Below, piece by piece: positions 32,263 to 43,861 of a stretch of DNA of 64,000 nt. Source of the DNA: Ovis canadensis (taxonomy: Eukaryota > Chordata > Mammalia > Artiodactyla > Bovidae). The stretch's first letter is position 1. Every line of letters starts with the position of its first letter. Where the stretch lies: NCBI RefSeq assembly GCF_042477335.2, contig NC_091255.1:36000501-36064500 (forward strand), in the 5' to 3' direction. The notes below the pieces were generated by a model. The model was given only the letters and a program-made list of their open reading frames with translations, did not search any database and had not been told where the DNA came from. Both the position numbers and the translations under genes were made by a program.

Positions 32263-32901
32263 GAATTAATGAACTGAATGCAGTCCTGGGATCCTGTGAA
32301 CAGAGGGACGGCACAAACACTATCATTCCTGAAACGTGCCCCGGAGCAGGAAACAGCAAACGGGTGGGGGGCGGGGGTAGCTCTAGTTCGCAGGCCAGAG
32401 CATCCTCGTCTCCTGGCCTTCCCTTATCTCATTAGCCCGCTCTTCCTGGCCAGACCCCAGAGCTCTGTCCTTGACCCCAAAGGCACCTTCTCACCAATAG
32501 AGTGAAGGGGGCCCGGCCTCTGTCGCCTGCCCTGCTCCCCTTGGGGACCCAAGTCTTTTCTCTGACCCCAGTTTAAGAGGAACTCGGTGTTGCCAGGCCG
32601 GAGAGGGAAACAATGGGCTTTCCGGAGCAGGATGACACCCCCCCTCCCTTCCACAATTTTGGAGCAGCTGCGTGGGAGGGAAGACGGAGGGGCCCATCCT
32701 AGGGCCTGTGGATCTGAAGTTCAGCCTGTCCCCCATCCTGACCTCGAATGTGAGAGAACCTTTGGCAATTCTGGACATTCAGGTTGTGAAAGGAGGGCTG
32801 AGTGCTCCCGATCTCATATAAGCTTGCTCTAGAAATGAGATGTGCAATCCCTGCCCCAGCATCCCGGCTACACACAGACACAGGTTACGGTCAGTTAGAA
32901 G

Positions 32902-32907
32902 TTTAAT
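32902..32907 (-). terminator. NAA38: NAA38 polyadenylation signal ATTAAA (minus strand)
   Basis: The minus strand reads ATTAAA 29 nt after the NAA38 stop, the commonest AATAAA variant. NAA38 and TMEM88 converge tail to tail with ~640 bp between signals. That gap (32263-32901) shows nothing else I can name. Confidence 0.65.
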
Positions 32908-32935
32908 GAGGACTGAAAGGCATGTGCGACAGGGC

Positions 32936-33690
32936 TCAGAGATAGGGAGGCCCCCCCAGGCTCTCTCTTTGCACCTCAATAGAAACGATGTGGTGTCCAG
33001 GTACCATGGCCAGACCCAAGACACGGGGTTCCCCGGCAGAGAAGGAATCTGGAAAGAAGAGTCAGAGAGCATTAGGGAGGCAGGACAGGGTCGGCCACGC
33101 TCCCTCTGAGCCACAACTTCTAGCCCCAGAAAATAGGGTGTGCGGCCAGGCACTTTAGGGGAAATGCCTTGCGTGAAGCTCCGCCGCATTCCCTGAGTGG
33201 AATGCGGCGGAGTGGGTGTGCATTCCCTGAGCACTAACCCGATGGCTTGAGGAACTCCTGCGCCGAGCCCAGGATAACGTTGCAGTCACGGTCGGTGCAA
33301 AGGAAGCAACCGACCAGGGTCCGTCCATCTGTCATGCGAATGCGCATAGTCTTGTTGAGCAGCGCCTCCAGCTGCTGCCTAGCGCGCGCAGCCGGCGAGT
33401 CCTCCTCACGCTCCCCGTCAGAGTCCTGTGCGGGGGCGGAACATGCGCTCAGACCGCGCTGCCCGGCTGCAGCCCGCCTGCGGAACCACAGTTCCCGACA
33501 GCCTGCGGGGCGCTCACACGAAGCCCAGAGGCTGCCGGGACCTGCAGTTCCCCTTCCGTTCCCCCATCTTGCTCCCCGACAGCCCCTCAATCCCAGAACC
33601 CGAGCTAACCCCGGCGCTGGAGCTGCTTTGACGCCGGCTGCAACAGCCATTTTCCTCTCGTAGCAGCATCGTTGGTCCAGCTCCGGCCAT
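32936..33690 (-). CDS. NAA38: NAA38 (LSMD1), NatC N-alpha-acetyltransferase auxiliary subunit
   Basis: Minus-strand exons 33690-33610, 33425-33239 and 33048-32936 encode 126 residues. The LSM fold is evident in [20 protein letters not shown], then [21 protein letters not shown] and, in the last exon, [14 protein letters not shown]. The protein partners NAA30/NAA35 in cytosolic NatC, which acetylates Met-hydrophobic N-termini. The start [15 protein letters not shown] matches the family length (human 125). Introns are 184 and 190 nt. An out-of-frame ATG at 33650 in exon 1 opens a second frame through intron 1 into the same LSM frame (see findings). The gene is divergent from CYB5D1 and shares its promoter. 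Confidence 0.95.
33179..33212. repeat. Perfect 14-bp inverted repeat (hairpin) in NAA38 intron 2
   Basis: Left arm CTCCGCCGCATTCC (33179-33192), six-base loop, right arm GGAATGCGGCGGAG (33199-33212), with no mismatch. The arms contain CATTCC/GGAATG (TEAD/M-CAT) cores. A third copy of GCATTCCCTGAG follows at ~33220. The hairpin starts 27 nt downstream of the exon-2 donor on the transcribed strand. Confidence 0.9.
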
Positions 33691-34323
33691 TTGTTCCCGG
33701 GCCTCCTCCAAGCCCTTCAACTTCCTAAGAACCTTTTGAGTCCAGTGGTCTGAGATCTCGCGAGTGCTCCCGACCTATTTTCTTTCGCGAGATCACCTCG
33801 CCAGTTCTTCGTCTCTTCGGCAACTGCAGAGATCTCGCGAGCTTCTCCTACACCAATGCTGCAGCTCAAGGAGGCCAATTACGCCAGACGTATTAAGATA
33901 TCGCGAGAATTTTTCAACTCTCTAGATTCTTACAGGTCTCACTGGAATTTAGCGACAATTTCAAAATGACACTCCTCCCCTTCTTTTTTTTTTTTCTGCC
34001 TCGCGAGATAGTCTGTCCTAGAGTCCCTGTAGCCCAGACCACTGAATGAATTAAAACGGAGTGTTCTCTTTCCCTCGGACGTCTTGACACAATTACTTGA
34101 ACGCCGGAACCGGACTACGTTTCCCATGAGTACCCGCAGCCCACGCCCCTCTTTGCCTGCACCGCGTTTAATCTCAGTGGACGGTGGCCGGAAAGGAATA
34201 ATGGTTTCCATGTCAGCGGATAAACGCGCTCGCCTTAGCTACCGGACGAGGGAGGATGCAGTAGTGAGTGCGTGCTGAAAAGCGAGGAAGCAACTAAAGT
34301 CAGTGAGCAGTAGAGCAAGAGCT
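33691..34323. promoter_or_regulatory. Bidirectional NAA38/CYB5D1 promoter with five TCTCGCGAGA-type elements
   Basis: The 633 bp between the two start codons hold CGCG elements at 33756-33765 (TCTCGCGAGT), 33783-33792 (TTTCGCGAGA), 33833-33842 (TCTCGCGAGC), 33899-33908 (TATCGCGAGA) and 33999-34008 (CCTCGCGAGA). This palindromic motif drives CpG-island housekeeping promoters and is recognised by BANP. No TATA box is present. A T-rich run lies at ~33983. Divergent transcription from this interval is the simplest reading. Confidence 0.8.
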
Positions 34324-35764
34324 ATGCCAAGCCGGGGCCTAGTGGCCGGGCCAAACTTTGAGTATTTTCAACGTCGCTATTTCACGCCGGCCGAGGTGGC
34401 CCAACATAACCAGCCGGAAGACCTCTGGGTGTCTTACCTGGGAAACGTGTACAACCTAACCCCGTTGGCACAGGAGTACAAGGGTAAGGGCCACACTTTG
34501 GGCCAGCGTCGGGGGTGTGTGGGGGTGTTTGGTTCTTGGATGGCTAGCACTGACGGCGGCTGCTCCTTCCCAGGAGACTTGCTGTTGAAACCCATCGTGG
34601 AAGTGGCGGGCCAGGATATCAGCCACTGGTTTGATCCGAAAACCAGAGACGTGAGTTATTCTGGAAACGGGTTGAGGGGAGGCGGCGCTGGAGGGTTGAA
34701 GAGGAAAAATAGAGGCCAACCAGAGCCCGAAATAGTGACTGCTCCCACCCTCCTCCCCTGCTTTAAAGATTCGCAAGCACATAGATCCGCTGACCGGTTC
34801 CCTGAGATACCGCACCCCCCGGGGCCGCTTTCTGCACGTGCCGCCTCAGCTACCCCGTTCGGACTGGGCCAATGATTTCGGGAAACCTTGGTGGCAAGGG
34901 TCGCGTTATGAGGTGGGGCGGCTGTCCTCCAAGACCCGGAATATCCGCATCATTAACACGCTCACGTCGCAAGAGCACACACTGGAGGTGAGAACCGGTG
35001 CCTGAGGGCAGGATAGAGGGAACTAAGAACCCCAGCAAAACTCCAAACAGCTCTGCAGGCCAGCAGCTCTCCACAGCCAATGGAAGCTGTTTTCTTCCCT
35101 TTTAGGGGAAACCGAAGAAAGGTTACTTGGGTCCTTGGGGTTGGGAATTTGCGCCCAGGGCGACAGTTTGTGCATCTTAGTAATGGTGGTCCTCAGAAGC
35201 TCTTTCGTGCTGTGTTTTTGTACAGCAGTTGCAAGTGTACTCTTATTAGTCTGCTTTATTGTGGGGATGAGGTCAGGGCAGTGACGTTTGGGCCATCTGT
35301 TTATTTGAAGTGGCTGCCACAAAGGCAGATAGGACTTGGGGGCCATTCATTGCATGCTGGAGTTTCAAGTTTATTTCTGGGACCCTGGAGTGCCTTAAGC
35401 TGCTGTATCTGCCAAGGGAAGCACTCTAACCCGGGCTCTGTCGCCTTTTGGGCTTCTGGCCTTTGCTTCGTGTGTGTGTGTATGTGTGTGTTCCACCCAG
35501 AACTCTGGGGTGGGGTGCTTTTGTGTTCTCCAGGTGGGGGCCCTGGAATCGATGTGGGAAATACTACACCGCTATCTCCCCTATAATGCACATGCTGCCA
35601 GCTATACGTGGAAATATGACGGCAAGAACCTGAACATGGATTATACTCTGGAGGAGAATGGGATCCAGGATCAGCAGGAAGAATTTGATTATCTCAATAT
35701 GGACAGTACACTTTACACACCTGCAGTACTGCTGTACTTCAATGATGACCTCACAGAACTATAG
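34324..35764 (+). CDS. CYB5D1: CYB5D1, cytochrome b5 domain-containing protein 1
   Basis: Exons 34324-34483, 34574-34650, 34769-34987 and 35534-35764 encode 228 residues, the family length. The cytochrome b5-like fold covers roughly residues 12-85: [20 protein letters not shown], then [10 protein letters not shown], which supplies one heme-ligand-type His. The classical HPGG around the other ligand is not present, as is usual for this divergent subfamily. The C-terminal half ([45 protein letters not shown]) is characteristic. Orthologues are reported in ciliary radial spokes (from memory). The ATG at 34324 ([15 protein letters not shown]) is chosen over any upstream non-ATG start. Confidence 0.95.
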
Positions 35765-36018
35765 GACGGGATGTGTATGCTCCTGTAGACTCAAGACCCA
35801 TTTGGAGTTTAGCACTTTCTGTACCCTGGAGGAAAAGAGGTGGGGATGGGGAGGGGCGATGCTTGGACCTAGACCTTCTTTCCACTCTGGGAGCTGGCAT
35901 GAAGTTCCCATGCCCTACTGAAGTGTAAACATCCTGTTCCTCAGGTTCATTAGCATTTACTCTGAGAAAGCTAGGGAGAATGCTAGAAGTGGATTCATTT
36001 TTAGGAATGATACAAGAA

Positions 36019-36024
36019 AATAAA
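36019..36024 (+). terminator. CYB5D1: CYB5D1 polyadenylation signal AATAAA
   Basis: AATAAA in 'caagaaaataaaatatc', ~255 nt after the stop codon. It is the first canonical signal downstream. Confidence 0.7.
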
Positions 36025-36299
36025 ATATCTTAGATCAGGGAGATGTAGAAGAGGATAGTCAAATAGAGCTCAGGCAGAATTTTTCCATAGTAAGAGAAAG
36101 AAAAGTTCTACATAGGGATCAGGGATAGAAGAACTTTTCTGGCAATGATGGAAATGGCATGGCTGCAGGAAGATGGGATTTACAAAGACAGGAAGAGGAG
36201 ATGTCTGCCACCGGCCACACAAAACTGGTTAGTCTTTCTTCTGAATAGTATTTGGCAGCTGAAACTGAAGAGGAAGAGGGGAAGTGAATGGTCACCAGG

Positions 36300-36500
36300 T
36301 AATTCAGGCCAAATATTATGCTATATATGCTCATTTAATATAACTACCCATAAAACAGATATCATTCCCACTATTCTACAGATAAATCTTCTGAAGCTTA
36401 GCAAGAAGCTTAATTGCACAGAAGGTACACTAGTTCGCAACCAGAATGTAAATGCAGGTCTTCCCAATTCCAAAGTCCGTGTTCTTTTCGGTATGAAGAG
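36300..36500. repeat. MIR-like SINE remnant
   Basis: 'ctcatttaatataactacccataaaacag' and 'cccactattctacagataaa' resemble the MIR core. The stretch 36500-37540 has no recognisable gene; a short ORF over it is not credible. Confidence 0.5.
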
Positions 36501-37539
36501 AATATGTCAATGTCCCAGCTTACTGCATAATGGGAACCTATAGGCCTATTGTGTAGTCAGCCATGGTGTGGTTTTGTTTGTTGGAGTTATTGCCTCTGGA
36601 AGGGAGTTAGCAGAGTTCTTCTGTGGCAGAGAGGACACAGGGAAGGCTAAGTGTCAGCTAAATAACAGCTGTTGAGGCTACTTCATGGTTAAACCCACAG
36701 CAAACCTTTCCTCTGACTTTTCTGAGGCACAGAGGTGGGTATACACTGACTCCAAAAAACGAGAGTGGGAAAGGGCCACTGGATAGGCCACTTCGGATGG
36801 GGTACAAAAAGGAAGCATCAGCATGTATATTCATGAAGGGCCTGTGACTCTGACAGGAAGGTGAGGAAGACGGGGTTGGCCTTGCCAGATGGTGACTCTG
36901 CAAGAAGGGGCTTGACAGGGGTGATGCAAAGAGAGAAGCTAACTAAGTCAACTAAGCTAACTAAGTTCTCAAAAGAGAACAACCATGAAGGGCAGTGGCC
37001 AGATTTAGTCCCCTATGACCTAAGCAGGGAAGGGGAAATGAGAATAACAGGTGAATTTCTTGACAGTTTCAGGCAAAAAAAGAAGCAGGGAGATGTTAGT
37101 GCATCTTCCTGGAAGGTGGCCCCCTAGGAGTGAGTGGGTGGGCTGCACAGGAGCATGCTGAGGGGCTGATTAGGAATGGCATGGATAGAGGTGGGGTTGT
37201 CTGTGTCCCCCTTTGGCTTCAGCAGTGTCTGAATTCACTGTGAGACAGCTTCCATTCAGTCCCATGTAATGACAGAATCCATGAATTATCTGAATCATTT
37301 TGACGTTTCATCAGCTCTGCAGCTGTTCATGTATATCTTGTTTGCTCTGTTAAATCCCGAACTATTTGAGAACCAAAACTATGCTGTTGCTCTAGCCTCG
37401 GCCTTAGGGCCTGTGCCTATGGATCTGCCCAAACTTACCCCTCTGCCCAAATTTCCTACTTCAGTACCTTTTGCCAGACACACATCCCCGTCCTCACACA
37501 CAGTCACTCTCCAAGCAGATTACATCACCTGAATATCCC

Positions 37540-38350
37540 TGGGATCCATCTGCTTTTCTCAAAGCTGTCATTACTTCTGGTCTGGAATGCTTCCTAACCA
37601 GTCCTCCCATATGCATTTCTGTCCTCCCTGGTGGCTCAGTGGTAAAGAATCCACCTGCCAGTGCAGGAGACGCAGATCGATTCCTGGATTGGGAAGATCC
37701 TCTGAAGAAGAAAATAGCATCCCACTCCAGTATTCTTGCCTGGAGAATCCCATGGACAGAGGAGCCTGACAGGCTGCAGTCCATGGGGTCGCAAAGAGTC
37801 AGACACGACTTAATGACTAAACAACAGCCTCCACACAGAGCAGAGTGAGCTCTGAAAAACAAACCTAAACATCTAACTTTCCTCCTGCAGATATCTCAGG
37901 GGCTTCCAGTTGCTTCTGGAATAAAATCCTAAATCCAAAGACCTTGCATAAATCAGCCTCTACCTGGCATCATCCCATCTTCATTCCCTACCTCCCAGTC
38001 ACACTGGCTGGCTTTCTGTTCACTATACACCTTTCTGCCTCAGAGCCAGCACACAGGCTGTTCTCCCTGCTTGCAACACTCTTCTATTTCCCACCTTGCT
38101 AAGTGTTTCTTCCTCACAGTGACCTTGTCTGATTTCTCCATGTAGGTCAAGACTTTCTGTTAAATCGTCTCTTAGCACCAGGCCTATTTCAGAGTGCTTA
38201 TTACAATAGTAATGTTAACATTAGGACATAATTGGCTGGCTGGCTGCTAGATTGTAAGCTCACAAGGGCAGATAGCACGTCCGTCTTGTTCACTGCTGTA
38301 TTCCTAGTGTTGGGCACACAGTTTCTGCGCAATAAATTTTGATGAATGAA
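37540..38350. repeat. L2-like LINE remnant split by Bov-tA
   Basis: The tail 'ctagattgtaagctcacaagggcagatag ... gttgggcacacagtttctg' is an L2 3' end. 'ataaaatcctaaatccaaagaccttgcat' upstream is part of the same element. It is interrupted by the SINE at 37621-37828. Confidence 0.6.
37621..37828 (+). mobile_element. Bov-tA SINE
   Basis: 'cctccctggtggctcagtggtaaagaatcc' (tRNA-derived head) through 'ggagaatcccatggacagaggagcctg' to 'ggggtcgcaaagagtcagacacgac'. It is near full length, inserted in an L2. Confidence 0.88.
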
Positions 38351-39679
38351 CTTAAATGTTAAGTGATTTCCTCTGCCTGTAATAGCTAGTGGATGGATGC
38401 TGTGTCCTGGGGGGCAAGATGGGACCAAGAAATAGGATGTCTGGGTCCTGAACTGTAATCTCTATCCACTGGTTTCTTTCCTTGCTCGCCATAGATCCAA
38501 GACCAAAAGTTACTCCATAGAAGTTCTTCCCATCACAGAGATTTTGGGGGGCAATCTACCTGTCTTTTCTCTATATGGCCACCAGGTGGCTGTAGTCACC
38601 TATAGAGTGAAGGGAGAAGGGGCCTGGATGAGGAAAAACACTTCCAACTTCTGAACAGGTTAGGATTAAAGGTGGCCCGTGGAAATGCATAGGTGGGAGG
38701 AAAGGATCAGAAAAAAAGAGAAAACAACATGGCCACTATTCTGTTAGCATTAGGTTTGTTCCTGCTTTTAATTTTTTTCATAAGCACATGCCAGAAAAGG
38801 AGTGTACTTTGAGAAATAAAACTCATGGGATAAGCCATGAAGGGGGTCTGATTACAGGAGTGGGTGTGTACAGGGTGAGACACAGAACTATGGAAGGGAT
38901 AAAGATCACAAATTTTTCAGATAATAGAGTATGTTCTTTTATTCTTAGTGGGTTTTGTTTTGTTTGTATAAAGCTTTCTACTGGGTACTACCTTGGTTCT
39001 CTAGATATCCAAGACTGGATATTTGCATGAAGAGTATGTAAATAATGCCTGTTCCTAAAACCTAGATTCTAAATAGAACATGAATGTAGGCTTCAGGTCC
39101 TTCTGTGGGGTGGGGGGGGGGGGTGTCTCTCGTTTTGGAGGGAGGTGGGGTGGGGGTGGTATATTGAAAGAACAGTTTCCTATCCTAAGTAGATCACTGC
39201 ACCTTCAAAGAATTCACCTGGTGAATATTTCCCACAAGCCTCAATCACTAGATGCACATATCCTTTGCAGGAAGTTTGCTCACTCAGTGGGCTACAACAT
39301 GCACACATGAAAAGATAAATGAATGGTAAAGGACAAAATTATGGCAAATCACCATTAGCCTGGGCCTACAGAAATGATTTCTAAATATTGTGTGTGTTTA
39401 TGTCTGCATGCGCAGAGATGGGGATGTGTATTATTTTGGAGAAAAGTGTTGTAATTTCCATCTGAGTCTCAAAATGACCCAGCCCCTGACCCTGAAATAG
39501 TACACACATAAGCACAATCATAAAGACCCCAAAAGTAAAATATTGACGGTGACAATACAATGTGGTCCCAGGATTCCTGTCACCTGCCTCAATGGTCTAC
39601 TTCAACCTGATACAAGACAGTCTTTGAAATAAGATAGTAATAGGCCACGCTGAGTGGCATCACCTTCCTGCATGACAAA

Positions 39680-40160
39680 CATAGGCCGCAGTTCCAGTCA
39701 CCTACTGTTGCTTAAAACCATCCCCAAACTTAAGTGGCTTCAAACAACCACCATCATTTATTTTGCTGAGTCTGTAACTTGGGGAGGGTTCAGTGGGGAC
39801 AGCTCATTTTCACTCCGTAAGGTGTCAACTGGGTAGATTACTGGAAGCTGGATAATTCACTTTGAAAATGGCTCACCTGCAAACAGCTGGAAAGTTGATG
39901 CTATCTATGGGCTCTTCTCCGTGAGGGCCCCTTCTCAGCTTGGGTGGGCTTCCTCAAGGCCTGGTAGCTCAGTTCCAAGAGCAAGTCTCCCAAGAGAACC
40001 AGGAGGAATCTCAAGCACTTTTTATAACCTCACCTCAAATTCAAGGGGAAGGAACTAGGCCTCACTTCTCAGTGGGACGTGTCAAAGTCACACTGTAGTA
40101 AAAACATGTTGGATGTGAGTTATTATTGTGACCATTTTGGGAAAATACAATTGACCACAG
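39680..40160. repeat. MLT1/MaLR-like LTR remnant
   Basis: 'ctactgttgcttaaaacca ... cttaagtggcttcaaacaacc ... catttattttgctgagtctg' is typical of ancient mammalian MaLR LTRs. It is non-coding and degraded; the family name is by eye. The region 38350-39680 is otherwise unremarkable, with a G-run at 39107-39122. Confidence 0.5.
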
Positions 40161-40261
40161 ATGCCCTGGAGGCAAAAGGAGGGACATCCAGTCAGTCTTG
40201 GGTAGCAGTGGGGTGTTGAGTCTTTCTGAAACCAAAGTTGGAATCCTGGTTCCAACATCCA

Positions 40262-40540
40262 CTTCTGCTGCTGCTGCTGCTGCTGCTAAGTTGCTTCAGT
40301 CGTGTCCGACTCTGTGCGACCCCAAAGATGGCAGCCCACCAGGCTCCCCCATCCCTGGGATTCTCCAGGCAAGAATACTGGAGTGGGTTGCCATTTCCTT
40401 CTCCAGTGCATGAAAGTGAAAAGTCAAAGTGAAGTCACTCAGTCGTGTTCGACTCTTAGCAACCCCATGGACTGCAGCCTACCAGGCTCCTCAGTCCATG
40501 GGATTTTCCAGGCAAGAGTACTGGAGTGGGCTGCCATTAA
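40262..40540. mobile_element. Bov-A2 SINE with (CTG)n
   Basis: A (CTG)7-8 head, then 'aagttgcttcagtcgtgtccgactctgtgcgaccc', the second monomer 'gaagtcactcagtcgtgttcgac', and 'tccaggcaagagtactggagtgggctgcca'. This is the ruminant Bov-A2 dimer. Confidence 0.88.
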
Positions 40541-40754
40541 CCCAATACTGAACATCTGCTAAAATATCAGGCACAATACTGGACTCTGTGAATACACTAA
40601 ATAGTAAGACGTAACTTCTGCCCTCAAGGAGCTTACAGGATAGTGGGAGATTCATAGATGTTTGTGAACCTCTTAACCGGTCATCTTGCTTCCACTTGTA
40701 CAAAGCAGCCAAGGGAAGTATTTTGTTTGTGTTTGTTTTTTACTGGCATATAAT

Positions 40755-41126
40755 TGATGCTTTTGAACTGTGGTGTTGGAGAAGACTCTTGAGAGTCCCT
40801 TGGACTGCAAGGAGATCCAACCAGTCCATCCTAAAGGAAATCAGTTCTAAATATTCATTGGAAGGACTGATGTTGAAGCTGAAACTCCAATACTCTGGCC
40901 ACCATATGTGAAGAGCTGACTCATTTGAAAAGACCCTGATGCTGGGAAAGATTGAAGGCGGGAGGAGAAGGGGACAACAGAGGATGAGATGGTTGATGGC
41001 ATCACTGACTCAATGGGCATGAGTTTGAGTAAACTCTGGGAGTTGGTGATGGACAGGGAGGCCTTGCATACTGCAGTCCATGGGGTCGCAAAGAGTCAGA
41101 CACAACTGAGTGACTGAACTGAATAA
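40755..41126 (+). mobile_element. BovB LINE 3' end fragment
   Basis: 'gaactgtggtgttggagaagactcttgagagtcccttgg' to 'gggtcgcaaagagtcagacacaactgagtgactgaactgaa' is the sense-strand BovB 3' terminus. It is the mirror of the antisense copy at 2.45-3.4 kb. It is only ~370 bp and non-functional. Confidence 0.85.
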
Positions 41127-42140
41127 AATGTGTGTCAGTTTCAGGTGTACAGCCAAGTGGATGAGTTACACATATACATATATCCACTCTTTACATTCTT
41201 TTCCCATATAGGTCATTACAGAATATTGAGTAGAGTTCCCTGTGCTACACAGTAGGTCCTTAGGGGGAAGCTTTTAAAGTTCCCCTGTTTAAAGTCTTCA
41301 AAGGCTTTAAATATAGGACAGACACCCTTACTGTTGTCCTCAAGGCCCTGCATGATCTGGCTCTTCCAGACTCTTCTTAATTTTACATCTATCTTATTGA
41401 AGTATACTTGATTTACAACATTGTGTTAATTTCTACTACACAGCAAGTGATTCAGTTATATACACACAGAGATCGTATGGACTGTAGCCCCCCAGGTTCC
41501 TCTGTCCATGAGATTCTCTAGGCAAGAATACTGGAGTGGGTTGCCATACTCTCCTCCAGGAGATCTTCCTGAAGATCTGAACCCACGTCTCTTATGTCTC
41601 CTGCACTGGCAAGCAGGTTCTTTACCACTAGTGCCACTTTGGAAGCCCCATATACATATCTATATATGTGTGTGTATATTCTTTTTCGTTTTTTTCCATT
41701 ATGGTTTATTACAGGATACTGAACATAGTTCCCTGCACTATACAGTAGGACATTGTTCTTTGTCCATCCTATATATTATAGTTTGCATCTGCTAATCTGC
41801 ATCCCTCCCCTGCCCCACCTCCCCCAGGTTCCTCTATCAGTTTCTGACACTCCAAGCTCCTTTCTGCCAGGGCCTTCTAACATGCTGTTTCTCTGCATGA
41901 ACACCACCCTCCACTCATCACTTGGCCAACAGCTGCCTTTAAAGTCTTTGCTTAAATGTCACTTTTTCAGAGAAGTCTTCCCTGGTCCCTTCAATTATAT
42001 CAACTCTTTCATCACACCCTCTCAGGTTGCCATAAAACATCATAATTACATCATAATTACAATAAAAGTATTTAGTGTAATTTGTTCTTTAATGTCCATA
42101 TTCCTCCCTTTTTAGAGTATAAGCTCCAGGGAAACAGAGA
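41127..42140. repeat. Nested L1/L2 remnants with a Bov-tA insertion (41472-41648)
   Basis: L1 3' text 'gtgtcagtttcaggtgtacagc ... agttccctgtgctacacagtagg' occurs at 41127-41260 and again at 41395-41770, where a Bov-tA ('gactgtagccccccaggttcctctgtcc...') splits it. L2-like sequence surrounds it ('caaggccctgcatgatctggctc', 'tgctgtttctctgcatgaac'). Confidence 0.6.
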
Positions 42141-42249
42141 CATGATCAATATCCAGCACCCAGCCCCATGCTCAACCCAGAGCAGTTACCCAACATTCAT
42201 AAAGTGAACACATATAATGTTACAAATACTACAAAAGGGCTAAGTATGA

Positions 42250-43420
42250 AATGCTTTAGGAGTATCTAATCCCAGTCTGGGGAGATCACGGAAGGCTTTT
42301 CGGAGAAGCATCATCTCCAGCTGAGACTGGAAGGACAAGGAGGAGGTAGCCAAGTGAAGAGGTGAGAGGGTGGAAGAATAGACAGCAGAGAGTGCGTCGT
42401 TTAGAGGTGAGGTTGTGTGGAGAGCTCAGAGGCAGAAGGAAGTGCAGAATGGTAAACCAAGAGGAGACCGACAAGAGACGGGAGGCCTCAAGAGGGTGGG
42501 CAAGAAGAGGCATTGAGACAGAACAGGTCCTGTGAGACTCTGTAAACCAGATTTTTTGTTTTTGTTTTTCTTGAGATATGGTTCACATACTATAAAATTC
42601 ACCCTTTCAAGCATACAAGTTGGAGTTAAGGGTTTTATAAGGAGACTGTCATGATCAGAATTGCATTTTTGAAAAGGTGACTTGACTACAATGTCAAGGG
42701 AGAATGGATGGGAGGGGAGAAAAAGAACAAAGTGGAGACAGGGAGACAGTGCTGTTACAGCAGTCCAGGGAAGAGAGGGAAGGTGGCTGGCATGAAGTTC
42801 GTGGCCGTGGAGGTCAGAGAAGATGAACTCAAGAGAGAATTGCACAACCCAGTATTTTATGGGGAGGGGTCTGAGGCAGGGGGAGGAGTCAAGGATGACA
42901 CCCAAGTTTCTGGCCTGGGTGACCAAAAGGATATGAGTCCAATGACAGATGAGGGAAATGACTGGAAGGAGAGTTTCATGGGAAGGAAGATGGTGCGTTT
43001 TTAGTTAGCTGTCTGAAGTAACTCTGGAGCATGGAAATAACAGATATCCAGATCTTACCAGGTATGTGGTATGAGATCCTGAATAGAGTTAAATTATCAG
43101 CAGTAACTATTACCGAAGTCAAAGATGAAATCACTTAAAGAATAAAGTGTGATCTACATGGAAGGCTTGGGAGAAACAGTATCTAAGGGCAAGGACGAGA
43201 AGAAACTCAGAAGGATGAGCCGAAGTGGTTAAAAGAGACCCTGGAAAATGGTGCTGGTGAAGCCAAAGAGAGTATTTGAGAAGAGAGAACACTCAACAGT
43301 GTGAAACGTCACACAGTCAAGTAAGATGAGGACTTGAGCGTCCACAGATTCAGCAACAGCGAAACAGTGGTGCCTTAGAGAAGATGATAGATGGATGAGG
43401 CATCAATGAGGTCTTCACAG
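42250..43420. other. Purine-rich ancient repeat-like sequence, family not assigned
   Basis: Text such as 'gatgacacccaagtttctggcctgggtgac' and 'gctgttacagcagtccaggg' is found in old dispersed repeats, with an L1-like piece at ~42560-42640. ORFs over it are not convincing. I do not assign a family. Confidence 0.35.
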
Positions 43421-43861
43421 AATTCCAGCTGTAGAGGAAGGAGCTTTCCGGCTTCTTAACTACACACAATATCCTTCATTTAGGTTCCATTTCTTCAATC
43501 ACAAAACATGAACAAAAGAAGTAGAGATGCACTAAGGACAACAGGCATAAACCAGGTTATAATCACTTAAAAAGAAGTTACCTTATACTGTTGTTGAGAA
43601 GATTAAATATGATAAGGTATGGGGAAATGCCTAGCAGTATAAAAGGTCCTTTATAAAAGGACACTCAAGATTCTTCGTTTTCTTTCCCTTTCCTTATGTG
43701 ATCCATTCCTTATTTACTGATGAATGCTTTCCTTGGGATTTCCTGAGATTGGACATTATTTAGCATCCAGGTAACATCTGTCATGATTGGAAAATTAGTA
43801 GACCATGTCTGTGACTAACTGGTTTCCAACCTAACAACAGTGTTTGTGCCTCCATTAGGAG

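Noticed and set aside
34204-34217. GTTTCCATGTCAGC as an RFX X-box in the CYB5D1 promoter
   Set aside because: The right half fails the RRNRAC consensus with every allowed spacer.
34303-34323. Seven-codon upstream extension of CYB5D1
   Set aside because: It begins with GTG, not ATG; the ATG at 34324 gives the family-length protein.
40267-40290. (CTG)n tract as a disease-type triplet expansion
   Set aside because: It is the ordinary head of a Bov-A2 SINE; the same is seen at 43866.
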